NCBI GenBank assembly: GCA_023443095.1
Contig: JAEZVV010000112.1
Location: 7,681-71,680, forward strand
Origin: Pseudomonadota bacterium
Lineage (GTDB): Bacteria; Pseudomonadota; Gammaproteobacteria; Burkholderiales; Burkholderiaceae_F
Direction: 5' to 3'
Length of the DNA stretch: 64,000 nucleotides
Below the pieces are notes generated by a model. That model worked only from the letters and a program-made list of their open reading frames with translations, searched no databases and was not told the origin of the DNA. A program made the translations under genes and the position numbers. The stretch's first letter is position 1, and every line of letters begins with the position of its first letter. Below are positions 1-8,042 of this stretch, one piece after another.

Positions 1-376
1 CGATGTCGCGCACCAGGGCGATCCAGGCGGGGCGGTCGATCGGAATCCCGGCGATGCGCTGGCGCAGGGCGCTGGCCGAGGCGGGCGGCTCGGCATGGGC
101 GACCGAGACCTGGTGGCCTTCGGCGACGGCGAGGTGGTTCCATGCCTCTTCCGACAGGCCGAGTTCGAACGGTCCGACGATGCGTTCGTCGTCGACGATG
201 TTGAGCGTGGCGAGCAGGCTGTGGCCGTTGGCGCGCACCTCGACCTTCGACAAGGCGAGGAAACCTTCGCTGCGATAGAGCGAACAGCCGCGGTGCAGGT
301 AGGCGACAAACTCGTGCCAGGTGTCGATGCCGACACGTCGCACGGCCAGGCAGGCGGGGGGCGGGTGCTTGCTCAC
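1..376 (-). CDS. thymidine phosphorylase family protein, N-terminal part (partial)
   Basis: The 125 residues in the window start with GTG at 376 and read off the left edge, so the C-terminal three quarters are missing. The visible part (RRVGIDT near the start, then a YRSEGF and an ARLRANG-like beta-rich segment and LGLSEEAW) resembles the N-terminal domain of the long bacterial and archaeal thymidine/AMP phosphorylase family. Those enzymes release the base from a nucleoside or nucleotide by phosphorolysis in the cytoplasm. The start lies 4 bp after the stop of the upstream metallo-beta-lactamase gene, so the two are very likely co-transcribed. The catalytic domain is not visible, so the substrate cannot be judged. 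Confidence 0.72.
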   Translation of the reverse strand, partial: MSKHPPPACLAVRRVGIDTWHEFVAYLHRGCSLYRSEGFLALSKVEVRANGHSLLATLNIVDDERIVGPFELGLSEEAWNHLAVAEGHQVSVAHAEPPASASALRQRIAGIPIDRPAWIALVRDI

Positions 377-380
377 GGCC

Positions 381-1769
381 TTATGCGTTGTAGCTTCGAC
401 CGGGCTCGGCGATCACGGGCGACCAGTGCAACTCGCTCTGGATGCGGCTTGCCATCGCCGCCGACGCCTGGGGTTCGCCATGCACGATGAAGCAGTGCGC
501 GGGCGGCGAGCGGAACGCGGCCAGCCACTGCAGCAGCGAATCCTGGCCCGCGTGCGCCGACAGTCCGCCCAGGGTGTGGATGCTGGCGCGCACCGGAACG
601 TGTTCCCCCATCAGCGTGACTTCGCGTGCGCCATCGACGATGCGCCGGCCCAGCGTGCCGGCCGCCTGGAAGCCGGTGAAGAGGATGGCGCATTCGCGTC
701 GGCCGAGGTTGTGCAGAAGGTGGTGGCGGATGCGGCCGGCGTCGCACATGCCGCTGGCGGCGATGATCACCGCGCCCGAGCGGATGCTGTTGAGGAAGAT
801 CGAATCGTCGACGCTTTCGGTGAAGCGCAGCGTGAAAGGCAGCTTGTGTGCCCGTTCGGCGGCGAGGAACTCGTGCGCGAGCTCGTCGAGCGCTTCGAGG
901 TGGCGGAAGGTGATGTCGCTGGCGGCGCGCGCCAGCGGCGAATCGACGAACACCAGCGGCGCGTCGATCCTTCCTTCGCGCGCGAGACGGTAGAGCAGCA
1001 CCAGGAACTCCTGGGTGCGGCCGAGCGCAAAGGCGGGAACGATCACGTTGCCGTGGCGCTGGTGCAGCGCATCGGATAAGACCTCGATCAGCTCGGATTC
1101 GGTTTCGGCGAGCGAGCGGTGGTTGCGGTCGCCGTAGGTGGACTCGACCACCAGCACGTCGGCACTTGCGATGTCGCAGCGATCGCGTACCACCAGCGGG
1201 CTGGCTTCGCCGAGGTCGCCCGAGACCACCAGTCGCCGCGTGAGACCGGCCTCTTCGAGCCGGATCTCGGCGATGGCGGCGCCGACGATATGGCCGGCAT
1301 TGCGGAAGGTGACCGCCACTGCCGGGTGAGGGCGGAACTCGGCGTCGTAGGGAACGCCGGCGACCCGGGTCAGCATCCGCTCGACGTCTTCGCCGGTATA
1401 AAGCGGCGCCCGTTCGGCCTCGCCGCGGCGATGGCGCGGCTTGTCGTTGCGGGTCTGGATGTGGGCGCTGTCGCGCAGCATCGGGCCGAGCAGGTCGGCG
1501 GTGGGTTTGGTGCACCAGATCGTCGGGCCGCGCCGAGAGAAACGCGGCAACAGACCGCTGTGATCGAGATGGGCGTGAGTGAGCAGGACGAAATCGAGCG
1601 GACCGAGGTCGCGCGAGAGCTGGCGCAAGTTCTTCTGGTAGGCGGTGTCGCGGCCGCGGCCACCACCTTGGAACATGCCGCAGTCGACGATGAAACGCAG
1701 GCCGTCGGCTTCGACCAGCAGGCAGGATCCGGTCACTTCGCCGGCGGCGCCAAGGAATTCGAGTTTCAT
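381..1769 (-). CDS. MBL-fold beta-CASP RNA nuclease-like protein
   Basis: The product has 462 residues, with the metallo-beta-lactamase metal motif HAHLDH at residues 65-70 and an N-terminus (EFLGAAGEVTGSC) typical of the beta-CASP branch. Later come a DLGE motif, the ESTYGDR segment, the VPAFALGRTQE segment and a C-terminal GLSAHAGQ motif, as in CPSF73-like and RNase J-like RNA nucleases. Family members cut RNA with two zinc ions in the cytoplasm; the target here is unknown. ATG at 1769 is chosen because the conserved beta-strand starts there; the frame remains open upstream but without family features. The downstream neighbour is the phosphorylase gene, which may point to coupled RNA turnover and nucleotide salvage (inference). 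Confidence 0.88.
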   Translation of the reverse strand: MKLEFLGAAGEVTGSCLLVEADGLRFIVDCGMFQGGGRGRDTAYQKNLRQLSRDLGPLDFVLLTHAHLDHSGLLPRFSRRGPTIWCTKPTADLLGPMLRDSAHIQTRNDKPRHRRGEAERAPLYTGEDVERMLTRVAGVPYDAEFRPHPAVAVTFRNAGHIVGAAIAEIRLEEAGLTRRLVVSGDLGEASPLVVRDRCDIASADVLVVESTYGDRNHRSLAETESELIEVLSDALHQRHGNVIVPAFALGRTQEFLVLLYRLAREGRIDAPLVFVDSPLARAASDITFRHLEALDELAHEFLAAERAHKLPFTLRFTESVDDSIFLNSIRSGAVIIAASGMCDAGRIRHHLLHNLGRRECAILFTGFQAAGTLGRRIVDGAREVTLMGEHVPVRASIHTLGGLSAHAGQDSLLQWLAAFRSPPAHCFIVHGEPQASAAMASRIQSELHWSPVIAEPGRSYNA

Positions 1770-1858
1770 AGCTGTCCCTCGTGGCGCTGGGATGCGCCGT
1801 TCCGGGTTCGATTGTTCTCTGGCATGGGCAGATCGACTTGCCCGAGCGCAAGCCTGCC

Positions 1859-2443
1859 TCAGCCGTGCGCCCAGCGCGAGTGCCGCGGCAGCGCCGCGGC
1901 GAGGAAGGCCATCTGGTCGGCCAGGATGCGGCGGTTCGACAGGATGAAGCCCTCGTTGCGCGAGACCGCATAGGGCACGTAGAGCAAGGGCATGCGGGCT
2001 TCTTCGGGCGTGCGGCTGCCTTTGCGCGAATTGCACGAGCGGCACGCGGTGACGACGTTGGTCCAGTCGTGGCGGCCGCCGCGGGAGACGGGGCGGATGT
2101 GTTCGATCGTCAACTCGCGCTCGTCGCAGTGGCGGCCGCAATATCCGCAGACATGGCGGTCGCGCGCAAACAACCGGTATTTGTTGAGGCCAACAAAGTG
2201 GGGGCCGGCCGGCAGCCGATGGTGGCCGCGGATCATGACGATCGAACTGGTGACGAACTCGGAGCGCTGTCCAGTGGCTTCCTGCAGCCCGCCCGTCATC
2301 GAAAAGAGATGTTCGCCGAGGTCGGTCACCACCTTGCCGGAGGCGTAATAACAGGCGGCGCGGAAAACGTGCGCCCACCGCACCGGTTGCCCGTGCGAAT
2401 CAACGATCAGAATCCTGGGGGTGGAGTCCGGCGGTGCTGACAT
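1859..2443 (-). CDS. HNH endonuclease
   Basis: The product has 194 residues. Around residues 98-140 it carries a complete HNH zinc-finger nuclease core: CGYCG, then IEHIRPVSRGG (catalytic HxxP region), NVVTACRSCNSRKGSRTPEEA. The two CxxC pairs bind structural zinc and the His/Asn residues form the active site. This is the free-standing HNH type common in proteobacterial chromosomes, often called McrA-like, and its biological role is not established. The N-terminal 90 residues hold no motif I recognise. It lies 89 bp upstream of the MBL gene on the same strand and may share its transcript. Confidence 0.85.
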   Translation of the reverse strand: MSAPPDSTPRILIVDSHGQPVRWAHVFRAACYYASGKVVTDLGEHLFSMTGGLQEATGQRSEFVTSSIVMIRGHHRLPAGPHFVGLNKYRLFARDRHVCGYCGRHCDERELTIEHIRPVSRGGRHDWTNVVTACRSCNSRKGSRTPEEARMPLLYVPYAVSRNEGFILSNRRILADQMAFLAAALPRHSRWAHG

Positions 2444-2500
2444 GGCCAGCCATTGTGTCCCAATGGCCGGCGGCCGTCACGCTTTCATGGAGCAGCGCTC

Positions 2501-2767
2501 TCAGCGGCTGCGGCACACCCAGTCGGTCGAAAAGGGAAGCCGTTTGCCGTCGTTGGTCTGGACCACGATGCCTGCCGCCGGGCCGGTGCGTTGCACGGTG
2601 AGCCGCCCCACCGTGCCGTCGATGCGGTGGGTGAGGGTGTCGCCTTCCCGCAGCCCGGCCCGCGCAAGGTCACGCAAAGCGATCAACACCTCGCGTTCTT
2701 GGGCGAGAGCGTCGAGCTTTTCCATCATGGAAAGACCGCGGACGTTGGAGTTGGACTCTGGGCTCAC
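2501..2767 (-). CDS. small hypothetical protein
   Basis: This is an 88-residue reading frame with GTG at 2767; ATG codons at 2728 and 2725 are alternative starts. The C-terminal half (REGDTLTHRIDG, GRLTVQRTG, GIVVQTNDGKRLPF) looks like a small beta-barrel or SH3-like fold after an N-terminal helix (MMEKLDALAQEREVLIALRDLA). Residue use is balanced, unlike the Arg- and Ser-rich frames that overlap it, which favours a real gene. I do not recognise a family. No clear ribosome binding site decides the start. It ends 57 bp before the HNH gene start on the same strand. Confidence 0.5.
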   Translation of the reverse strand: MSPESNSNVRGLSMMEKLDALAQEREVLIALRDLARAGLREGDTLTHRIDGTVGRLTVQRTGPAAGIVVQTNDGKRLPFSTDWVCRSR

Positions 2768-2874
2768 AAGGTAGCTGCTGGCAGGGCAGAGAAGTGGCCA
2801 TCATTCTCGGCGCCACACCACAGGAGGCAATGAGAAGTTTCCCCTGACCCCGGTGGTGGCACCAGGGCCGGGGT

Positions 2875-3381
2875 TCAGTGCCGCTGTCCGCCGCCGTCGC
2901 CATCCCGGGTCGACCAGGGGTCGAGCGTGGTGCCGGTCGAGGTCACCACGTCCTGGCGGTTGAACTGGACCCAGAACGCCATCTTGAAAACCCCCGACTC
3001 GAGGAAGCGATACATGTTGGCGGTTTCGTCGATCAGGTGAAAAGTGAAACGCTCGGCCGGCGGCCCGAACAGCCGTTCGATGTCGGTCCGGGTCTGCTCG
3101 CCCGGCCGGACCTTGGCGAACTGGACTTCGGTGAGCATCTGCGCCGCACTGATCTCGCGTCCTTGCTCGTCGAACTGCAGGGCCCAGACCTCGAAGCCGA
3201 AAGGCTGCTGCGAATACAGCAGGCGCGGCCCCACCCCGGGCGTGATCGAACGGCTGGTGGGTTGGCCCAGCGCCTTGATCACCTCGGCTTCGGAGGTGCC
3301 GGGCGGAATCGAAGCCGGTGTGGCGCAGGCCGCGAGCAGCAGCGTTGCCAGCAAAAGGGCCAGGCGCGAACAGAGTTTCAT
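2875..3381 (-). CDS. outer-membrane lipoprotein, BamE/SmpA-like
   Basis: The product has 168 residues with a lipoprotein signal peptide (Leu-rich stretch then LLAAC, acylated Cys at 19). Two segments of the form GTSEAEVIKALGQPTS and GEQTRTDIERLFGPPAE are the repeated helix-turn pattern of the SmpA/BamE fold, in which a helix is followed by a Gly-Pro turn and a beta-hairpin. BamE itself is a single-domain partner of the beta-barrel assembly machine, and this protein appears to hold two such modules, so it is better called BamE-like. Its mature form should sit in a periplasm-facing membrane leaflet. A second lipoprotein gene lies 46 bp upstream on the same strand. Confidence 0.72.
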   Translation of the reverse strand: MKLCSRLALLLATLLLAACATPASIPPGTSEAEVIKALGQPTSRSITPGVGPRLLYSQQPFGFEVWALQFDEQGREISAAQMLTEVQFAKVRPGEQTRTDIERLFGPPAERFTFHLIDETANMYRFLESGVFKMAFWVQFNRQDVVTSTGTTLDPWSTRDGDGGGQRH

Positions 3382-3427
3382 CGGAAGATCCCGGCAGAGG
3401 CGCGATGCCGAGATGCTAACGCCGGGC

Positions 3428-3676
3428 TCAAGGTGAGGTCGGGGCCACCGCGGGCGGAGTTGACGGCGATTGATAAGCCACGCTTTTGCGTGGCATCTGC
3501 ACCCACACGATCTGGGCGGAATCGCGCAAGGCCTTGCGTTCGACCTGGGCCACCCGTTCGTAGTCGATGTCGTCGTAAGCGGCGCTGCTGCTGCCCAGGC
3601 TGGAGCAGCCCGCCAGGCCGGCGAGACTCGTCAGGGAAAGAGCAAGCGCGGAACCGGAGCGGAGCATGGACTTCAT
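3428..3676 (-). CDS. small lipoprotein of unknown function
   Basis: The 82-residue product has a clear lipoprotein signal sequence (hydrophobic stretch then LAGC, Cys 24), followed by a Ser-rich linker, a short charged helix (DDIDYERVAQVERKAL) and a Pro/Ser/Thr tail. After cleavage only about 58 residues remain. The helix-plus-disordered-tail layout suggests an anchor or adaptor role, but I do not recognise the family. GAGGAG-like sequence just upstream of the ATG (complement of cgaactcctc) gives a good ribosome binding site. It probably shares a transcript with the BamE-like lipoprotein downstream. Confidence 0.68.
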   Translation of the reverse strand: MKSMLRSGSALALSLTSLAGLAGCSSLGSSSAAYDDIDYERVAQVERKALRDSAQIVWVQMPRKSVAYQSPSTPPAVAPTSP

Positions 3677-3806
3677 GGCGAACTCCTCTGCGTATATGAC
3701 GCAGATCCAACTTTAGGCGTGCGGCTCCGGCGAACAAGGGGTTTGCGACGGGGCCGGGAGGCGAGCGACGGAAGGTCCGTTGTCGGCCGCGAGGCACAAT
3801 GTCGGG

Positions 3807-5006
3807 GTGAATCTCTCGACACGCGCCTTGCTGGCGACGACAGCGATCCAAGTCGCCGCCGCTGCCGCCGCCCTGACCCTGCCTTCGATCGCGCCGCTGG
3901 TAGCGGCCGACTTCGGTCTTGCCTCTTCCACGGTCGGCACTTATATCTCGCTGCTTTATATCGGCGCGGCCGTGGCTGCGGTTGCGGGCGGCGCCCTGCT
4001 CCAGCGTTATGGGGCGGTGCGCGTCTCCCAGATCGGACTGCTCCTGTGCGCGCTGGGTCTGGTGCTGGGGGTGATGCCGGCCATCGCCGCGGTGGCGCTG
4101 GGAGCGGTGGTGCTGGGGCTGGGTTACGGCCCGATCACACCGGCCTCGAGCGAGGTTCTGGCGCGCACCACGCCGCCCGCGAAGATGGGCCTGGTGTTCT
4201 CGATCAAGCAGACCGGGGTGCCGGCGGGAACGGCCTTGGCCGGTTTCGTGGTCCCGCCGCTGGCGCTGTGGCTGGGATGGCAGGCTGCGGTGCTGGTGAT
4301 GGCATTCGCCTGCCTGCTGATCCTGTTCGGCGCGCAAAGCGTGCGCGGGCAGCTCGACGCGACGCGCAACCGCGGCGCGCGCATCTCGTTCGACGGGGTG
4401 GCGGCGGCGCTGAGCCTGGTGGCGCGGACCCGGGCGCTACGCCTGATGGCGCTGGTGTCCTTCGTCTACAACGGGATGCAGATGTGCGTCTCGAGTTTCA
4501 TCGTCGCCTACCTGGTCGACGGCATCGGCTTGCCCCTGGTGGTGGCGGGGCTGGGGCTCACGGCAGCGAACTCGGCAGGGGTGTTCGGGCGCATCTTCTG
4601 GGGGGTGGTGGCCGACCGGCTGGGTTCGCCGCGGCTGACTCTGGCCGGACTGGGGGCGCTGATGAGCCTGGGAGCACTGACGGTGGCGGCGTTCACGCCG
4701 CAGTGGCCGGTGCCGGTGATGCTGGCGGTCTGTGCCCTGCTGGGCGGGACCGCGATCGGCTGGAACGGGGTTTATCTGGCGCAGGTTGCGCGTTCGGCGC
4801 CGCCCGGTCAGGCCGGGCTCGCAACCGGGGGCTGCCTGTTTTTCACCTTCGTGGGAGCGGTCACCAGCCCGTTCCTGTTCGGGGTCCTGGAGCGGGCCAC
4901 CGGCAGCTACCCGGTGAGCTTCTGCGTCGCTGCCGCGGCGTGCGCGGCGATGGCGGCGTGGCTGGCTTTCAGTCCTGCGAGTGATCGGCCTCGCGGTAAG
5001 GATTGA
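3807..5006 (+). CDS. MFS transporter
   Basis: The product has 399 residues from GTG 3807 and is composed mainly of hydrophobic helices, about twelve in all, with short loops. It has the loop 2-3 signature region (GGALLQRYGAVRVSQ) and its second-half counterpart (GVVADRLGSPRLT) of the major facilitator superfamily. Family members move small solutes across the inner membrane by proton coupling; the substrate cannot be read from sequence. An in-frame TTG at 3780 would add nine residues but has no advantage; GTG 3807 sits right before the first helix. The gene is divergent from the small lipoprotein gene and overlaps the downstream opposite-strand gene by 38 bp at its 3' end. Confidence 0.87.
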   Translation: MNLSTRALLATTAIQVAAAAAALTLPSIAPLVAADFGLASSTVGTYISLLYIGAAVAAVAGGALLQRYGAVRVSQIGLLLCALGLVLGVMPAIAAVALGAVVLGLGYGPITPASSEVLARTTPPAKMGLVFSIKQTGVPAGTALAGFVVPPLALWLGWQAAVLVMAFACLLILFGAQSVRGQLDATRNRGARISFDGVAAALSLVARTRALRLMALVSFVYNGMQMCVSSFIVAYLVDGIGLPLVVAGLGLTAANSAGVFGRIFWGVVADRLGSPRLTLAGLGALMSLGALTVAAFTPQWPVPVMLAVCALLGGTAIGWNGVYLAQVARSAPPGQAGLATGGCLFFTFVGAVTSPFLFGVLERATGSYPVSFCVAAAACAAMAAWLAFSPASDRPRGKD

Positions 5007-5211
5007 CCAGTTCGTCGACCAGCAGGTGCAGGGCCTGCCGCACCTGATCTTCGGCGCAACCCATCAGGACCGCGTCTTCGAGCGCGTCCTGGGCCAGCTG
5101 GCGCAGCTCGCGGTAGTTGTCGTTCAGAACCTTGATCTTCTCGACACACGCCACCGGCGTGCCGTCGGGCTTGCGCCACAAGGGCGCGTCGCGGTGCTTG
5201 TTATGAGGCAT
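4969..5211 (-). CDS. small hypothetical protein (80 aa)
   Basis: From ATG 5211 this encodes 80 residues with a basic N-terminus (MPHNKHRDAPLWRKPDGTPV) followed by one long, acidic, Leu-rich helical region (VLNDNYRELRQLAQDALEDAVLMG, then a second helix). The acidic helix with a conserved-looking KPDG..V start is typical of small conserved betaproteobacterial proteins, but I cannot assign a function. Codon use matches its neighbours. It is convergent with the MFS gene, sharing 38 bp with it, and divergent from the CYTH-CHAD gene. Confidence 0.62.
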   Translation of the reverse strand: MPHNKHRDAPLWRKPDGTPVACVEKIKVLNDNYRELRQLAQDALEDAVLMGCAEDQVRQALHLLVDELVNPYREADHSQD

Positions 5212-5359
5212 GGCGGATTCCAGGGCGCGGCGCCGGTCCGCCGCTAGGGCCGGTATTCTCGCATCGACTCCCGTCTTGCCTGTCTGATGAAAACACCGAA
5301 TCCATCCATCTTTTTCCCCGCTTTTGCGAGTGTGCCGGCCGCACCCGTACGGCCCTGAC

Positions 5360-6862
5360 ATGGCGGCCGAAGTCGAACTCAAGCTTGCCCTGGCGCCGGC
5401 GGACGTGGCGCGGCTGCGGCGGCGCCTGGCGGCGTACGCGACGCCGGTCACCGAAATCCTCGACAACATCTATTTCGACACCAGCGACCGTCTGCTGGCG
5501 CGCCACCGCCTGGGTTTGCGCCTGCGTCGCCAAGCAAGCGGCTGGGTCCAGACGCTCAAGGCCGCCGGCGCCGATGCGGCGCTGAGTCGCCGCGGCGAGT
5601 GGGAGATGGCGGTGCCGCTGGTGCACGGCAAGCCGCGGCTGGCCTTGGACAGGCTGGGCGGAACCCCGCTCGCCGAACTGCTGGCCGGTCATGCCGGCGC
5701 TCGGCTCGAGCCGGTGTTCGAAACCCGGTTCCGGCGTACCCGCTGGGAGTTCGATGTCGACGCGGCCCGGGTCGAAGTCGCGCTCGACCGTGGCGACGTC
5801 GTGGCGGGAGCGGCCAGGGCGCCGATCCTCGAACTCGAACTCGAACTCAAGGCCGGCGCGCCGGCGGCCTTGCTGAAACTGGCGCTGGAGCTCGCCGAGG
5901 GCCGCGGCCGTCAGGCGCCGCTGGTTCTGCTGCCGGCGACCGAGTCCAAGGCGACCCGCGGCTACCGTCTGGCGCTGGGCGCCGATCCGGCGCCGGCGAA
6001 GGCGGGAGCGCAGGCTTTGGGAGCGCCTCTGGACCGGGCGCTGCCGGCGCGAGTCGCCTTGCGCCAGGTGGTGAACCAGGCTGCAGCCGTGATCGCCGCC
6101 AACGAACGCGGCATGGCCGGGAGCATCGATCCGGAGTTTGTGCACCAGGCGCGGGTTGCCCTGCGCCGCCTGCGCAGCGCCGTGCGCCTGCTCGACGCCG
6201 GCCGCTGCTTTCCTCCCGAGTTGCTGGTCGAACTGCGCTGGTTGGGCGGAGCCCTGGGCGCCGCGCGGGATGCCGACGTGCGCGCCATCGAAACGCTGCC
6301 GGCCCTGCTGAGCCAAGCACAGCCGGCGGCTCCCGCCGGCACGGCGCAAGCCTGGCTGGCGCGCGCCGAAGCCGAACGCCAGGTCGCGCGGCAAGAGCTG
6401 CTTGGGCAGTTGGCGAGCCCGCGCTATTCCTGCCTGGCACTGCGGCTTCTGGCCTGGGCACACAGTCCGGCGGAAGGGCATGGGCCATCGGTCGGGAAAC
6501 GGGCGGGCAAGCGGCTCGGCCGCCTGCAGGAGCGGCTGCTGCAGGCGGCCGACGGCCTGGCTGAGCTCAGTGCCGAGCGCCTGCACCGGGTGCGGGTCGA
6601 GGCCAAGCGCTTGCGTTACGGCATCGAACTGCTGGCGTCGGGTGAGGAAGCAGCGCCATGGCTGGCGGCCCTGGCGCGGGTCCAGTCCGAGCTGGGCGCC
6701 AGCCGCGACGCAGCAGCCTGTCTGGCGTGGATCGAGGCCCAGGCAACACCGGCGGGTGCCGACTGGGCCGCGGCCTGCCTGCAGGACCAACAGAACGCCG
6801 CCGTTTCGGCCGCCGAACAGGCGCTGGCGGGGCTGCGCCGGCTCAAGCGCTGGCATTTCTAG
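5360..6862 (+). CDS. CYTH and CHAD domain-containing protein (inorganic triphosphatase-like)
   Basis: The product has 500 residues. The N-terminal CYTH domain (about 1-205) begins with the ExExK metal and triphosphate motif (EVELK, residues 4-8) and continues with basic and acidic strands (YFDT, RLRR, ETRFRR, ELELEL) forming the triphosphate tunnel. The C-terminal CHAD domain (about 230-500) is a helical, His/Arg-rich region (VHQARVALRRLRSA, HRVRVEAKRLRYG) that binds polyphosphate in known members. E. coli YgiF has the same layout and hydrolyses inorganic triphosphate. ATG 5360 is chosen over a GTG 36 bp upstream because the ExExK strand starts immediately after it. The gene stands alone. Confidence 0.9.
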   Translation: MAAEVELKLALAPADVARLRRRLAAYATPVTEILDNIYFDTSDRLLARHRLGLRLRRQASGWVQTLKAAGADAALSRRGEWEMAVPLVHGKPRLALDRLGGTPLAELLAGHAGARLEPVFETRFRRTRWEFDVDAARVEVALDRGDVVAGAARAPILELELELKAGAPAALLKLALELAEGRGRQAPLVLLPATESKATRGYRLALGADPAPAKAGAQALGAPLDRALPARVALRQVVNQAAAVIAANERGMAGSIDPEFVHQARVALRRLRSAVRLLDAGRCFPPELLVELRWLGGALGAARDADVRAIETLPALLSQAQPAAPAGTAQAWLARAEAERQVARQELLGQLASPRYSCLALRLLAWAHSPAEGHGPSVGKRAGKRLGRLQERLLQAADGLAELSAERLHRVRVEAKRLRYGIELLASGEEAAPWLAALARVQSELGASRDAAACLAWIEAQATPAGADWAAACLQDQQNAAVSAAEQALAGLRRLKRWHF

Positions 6863-6908
6863 CGGCTTGTGACGCCCGTCACCGGAGGGACGGCGGGGAA
6901 TTGTTTAG

Positions 6909-6924
6909 ATACCCCTGGGGGTAT
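6909..6924. promoter_or_regulatory. CsoR-family operator-like palindrome overlapping a promoter
   Basis: The 16-bp element ATACCCCTGGGGGTAT is a near-perfect palindrome (7 of 8 pairs) with the C-tract/G-tract and flanking AT that characterise operators of the CsoR/RcnR/FrmR/CstR repressors. TATAAA at 6922-6927 runs into its right end and TTGTTT at 6901-6906 precedes it with a 15-bp spacer, so the repressor would cover the promoter. It lies 32 bp before the first gene of an operon whose last gene encodes a CsoR-family protein, so autoregulation is the natural reading (inference from layout). Confidence 0.8.
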
Positions 6925-6956
6925 AAATTGCCCGGCATACCGACAGAGACCCGGGC

Positions 6957-8033
6957 ATGAACAAGACCTTTCTGATTGCGACCGCCGTGACGGCGGTCCT
7001 CGCCATCCCCTTGGCGACCAGCCTCTTTGCGCAGGACAAGACCGAGCCGGCCGCCACGACAGCGGCCGCTGAGGCCGGGCTGCTCGTCGAGCTGCGCGAA
7101 GTGACCGACACCTATGCCGCCGACGGCGTGATCGAAGCAGTCAAACAGGCGACGGTCAGCGCCCAGATCCCGGGCGCCCTCACCCGTTTCTTCGTCGACG
7201 CCGGCGATGCGGTCAAGGCCGGCCAGGTGCTGGCGCATATCGACACCCGCACTACCGACGCCCAGGTCGCAATCAACCAGGCACAAGTGGCGCAGGCCGA
7301 GGCCCAGCTTTCCCAGGCCAAGCTCAATGTCGACCGCACCCAGAGCCTGCTTGCCAAGAACTTCGTCAGCCAGGCTGCGCTCGACAAGGCCCAGGCCGAT
7401 TTCACGGCGGCGCAGGCGGCCGTCGCCGCAGCCAAGGCCGGCACCAGCCAGGCGGTGACCAGCCGCAGTTTTGCCGAGATCCGGTCGCCGATCGAGGGTG
7501 TGGTGACTCGCCGGCTGATGGAGACCGGCGAACTGGCCCAGCCCGGCAGCCCGGTGATCGCGGTGCACGATCCGCGCTCGCTGCGCGCCGTCGGCTCGAT
7601 TCCGCAGTTCATGCTGCCCAAGATCGGTGGTGCCGGTCCGATCAGCAATGTCCGCGTTCTGGTGCCGGGTGCCGCCCAGGCGATTCCCGCCACCAGTGCC
7701 CTGGTCCTGCCGGCAGCCGATCCCACGCTGCTTTCGACCCAGATCCGCGCCGAGCTGCCGCGCGAACTGCAAGGCGCAAGCCTGATCCCCGGCAGCGCCG
7801 CCAAGGTCCTGGTGCCGCTGGGCAAGGTCAAGCGCCTGGTGGTGCCGGCTGCGGCGCTGATCCAGCGCGGCGAAGTGAGCGCGGTGCAGGTCGTGGGTGC
7901 CGGCGGTCAGCCGCAGCTGCGCCAGGTGCGGGTGGGAGCGGCGAGTGGCGACGGCTGGGTCGAGGTGCTGGCGGGCCTCACGGCGGGCGAGCGCGTGTTG
8001 CCGAACCGACTTGCCACGCCGGTCGCCAAGTAA
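6957..8033 (+). CDS. RND efflux periplasmic adaptor (membrane fusion protein)
   Basis: The product has 358 residues. A signal peptide (MNKTFLIATAVTAVLAIPLATSLFA) lacks a lipobox. The rest follows the HlyD/AcrA plan: half lipoyl domain (VSAQIPGALTRFFVDAGDAVKAGQVLAHID), a coiled-coil hairpin of Gln/Ala-rich helices (about 95-160), the second lipoyl half (RSPIEGVVTRRLMETGEL), then beta-barrel and membrane-proximal domains. It links the inner-membrane RND pump to an outer-membrane channel; no channel gene is present here. It is the first gene of the operon, behind the CsoR-like operator, and the pump gene starts 9 bp after its stop. Confidence 0.9.
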   Translation: MNKTFLIATAVTAVLAIPLATSLFAQDKTEPAATTAAAEAGLLVELREVTDTYAADGVIEAVKQATVSAQIPGALTRFFVDAGDAVKAGQVLAHIDTRTTDAQVAINQAQVAQAEAQLSQAKLNVDRTQSLLAKNFVSQAALDKAQADFTAAQAAVAAAKAGTSQAVTSRSFAEIRSPIEGVVTRRLMETGELAQPGSPVIAVHDPRSLRAVGSIPQFMLPKIGGAGPISNVRVLVPGAAQAIPATSALVLPAADPTLLSTQIRAELPRELQGASLIPGSAAKVLVPLGKVKRLVVPAAALIQRGEVSAVQVVGAGGQPQLRQVRVGAASGDGWVEVLAGLTAGERVLPNRLATPVAK

Positions 8034-8042
8034 GAGGTCGTC

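Noticed and set aside
381..2378. A 665-residue frame running through the metallo-beta-lactamase gene
   Set aside because: Only the part from ATG 1769 has family sequence. The upstream extension overlaps the HNH gene in another frame and is Arg/Pro-rich.
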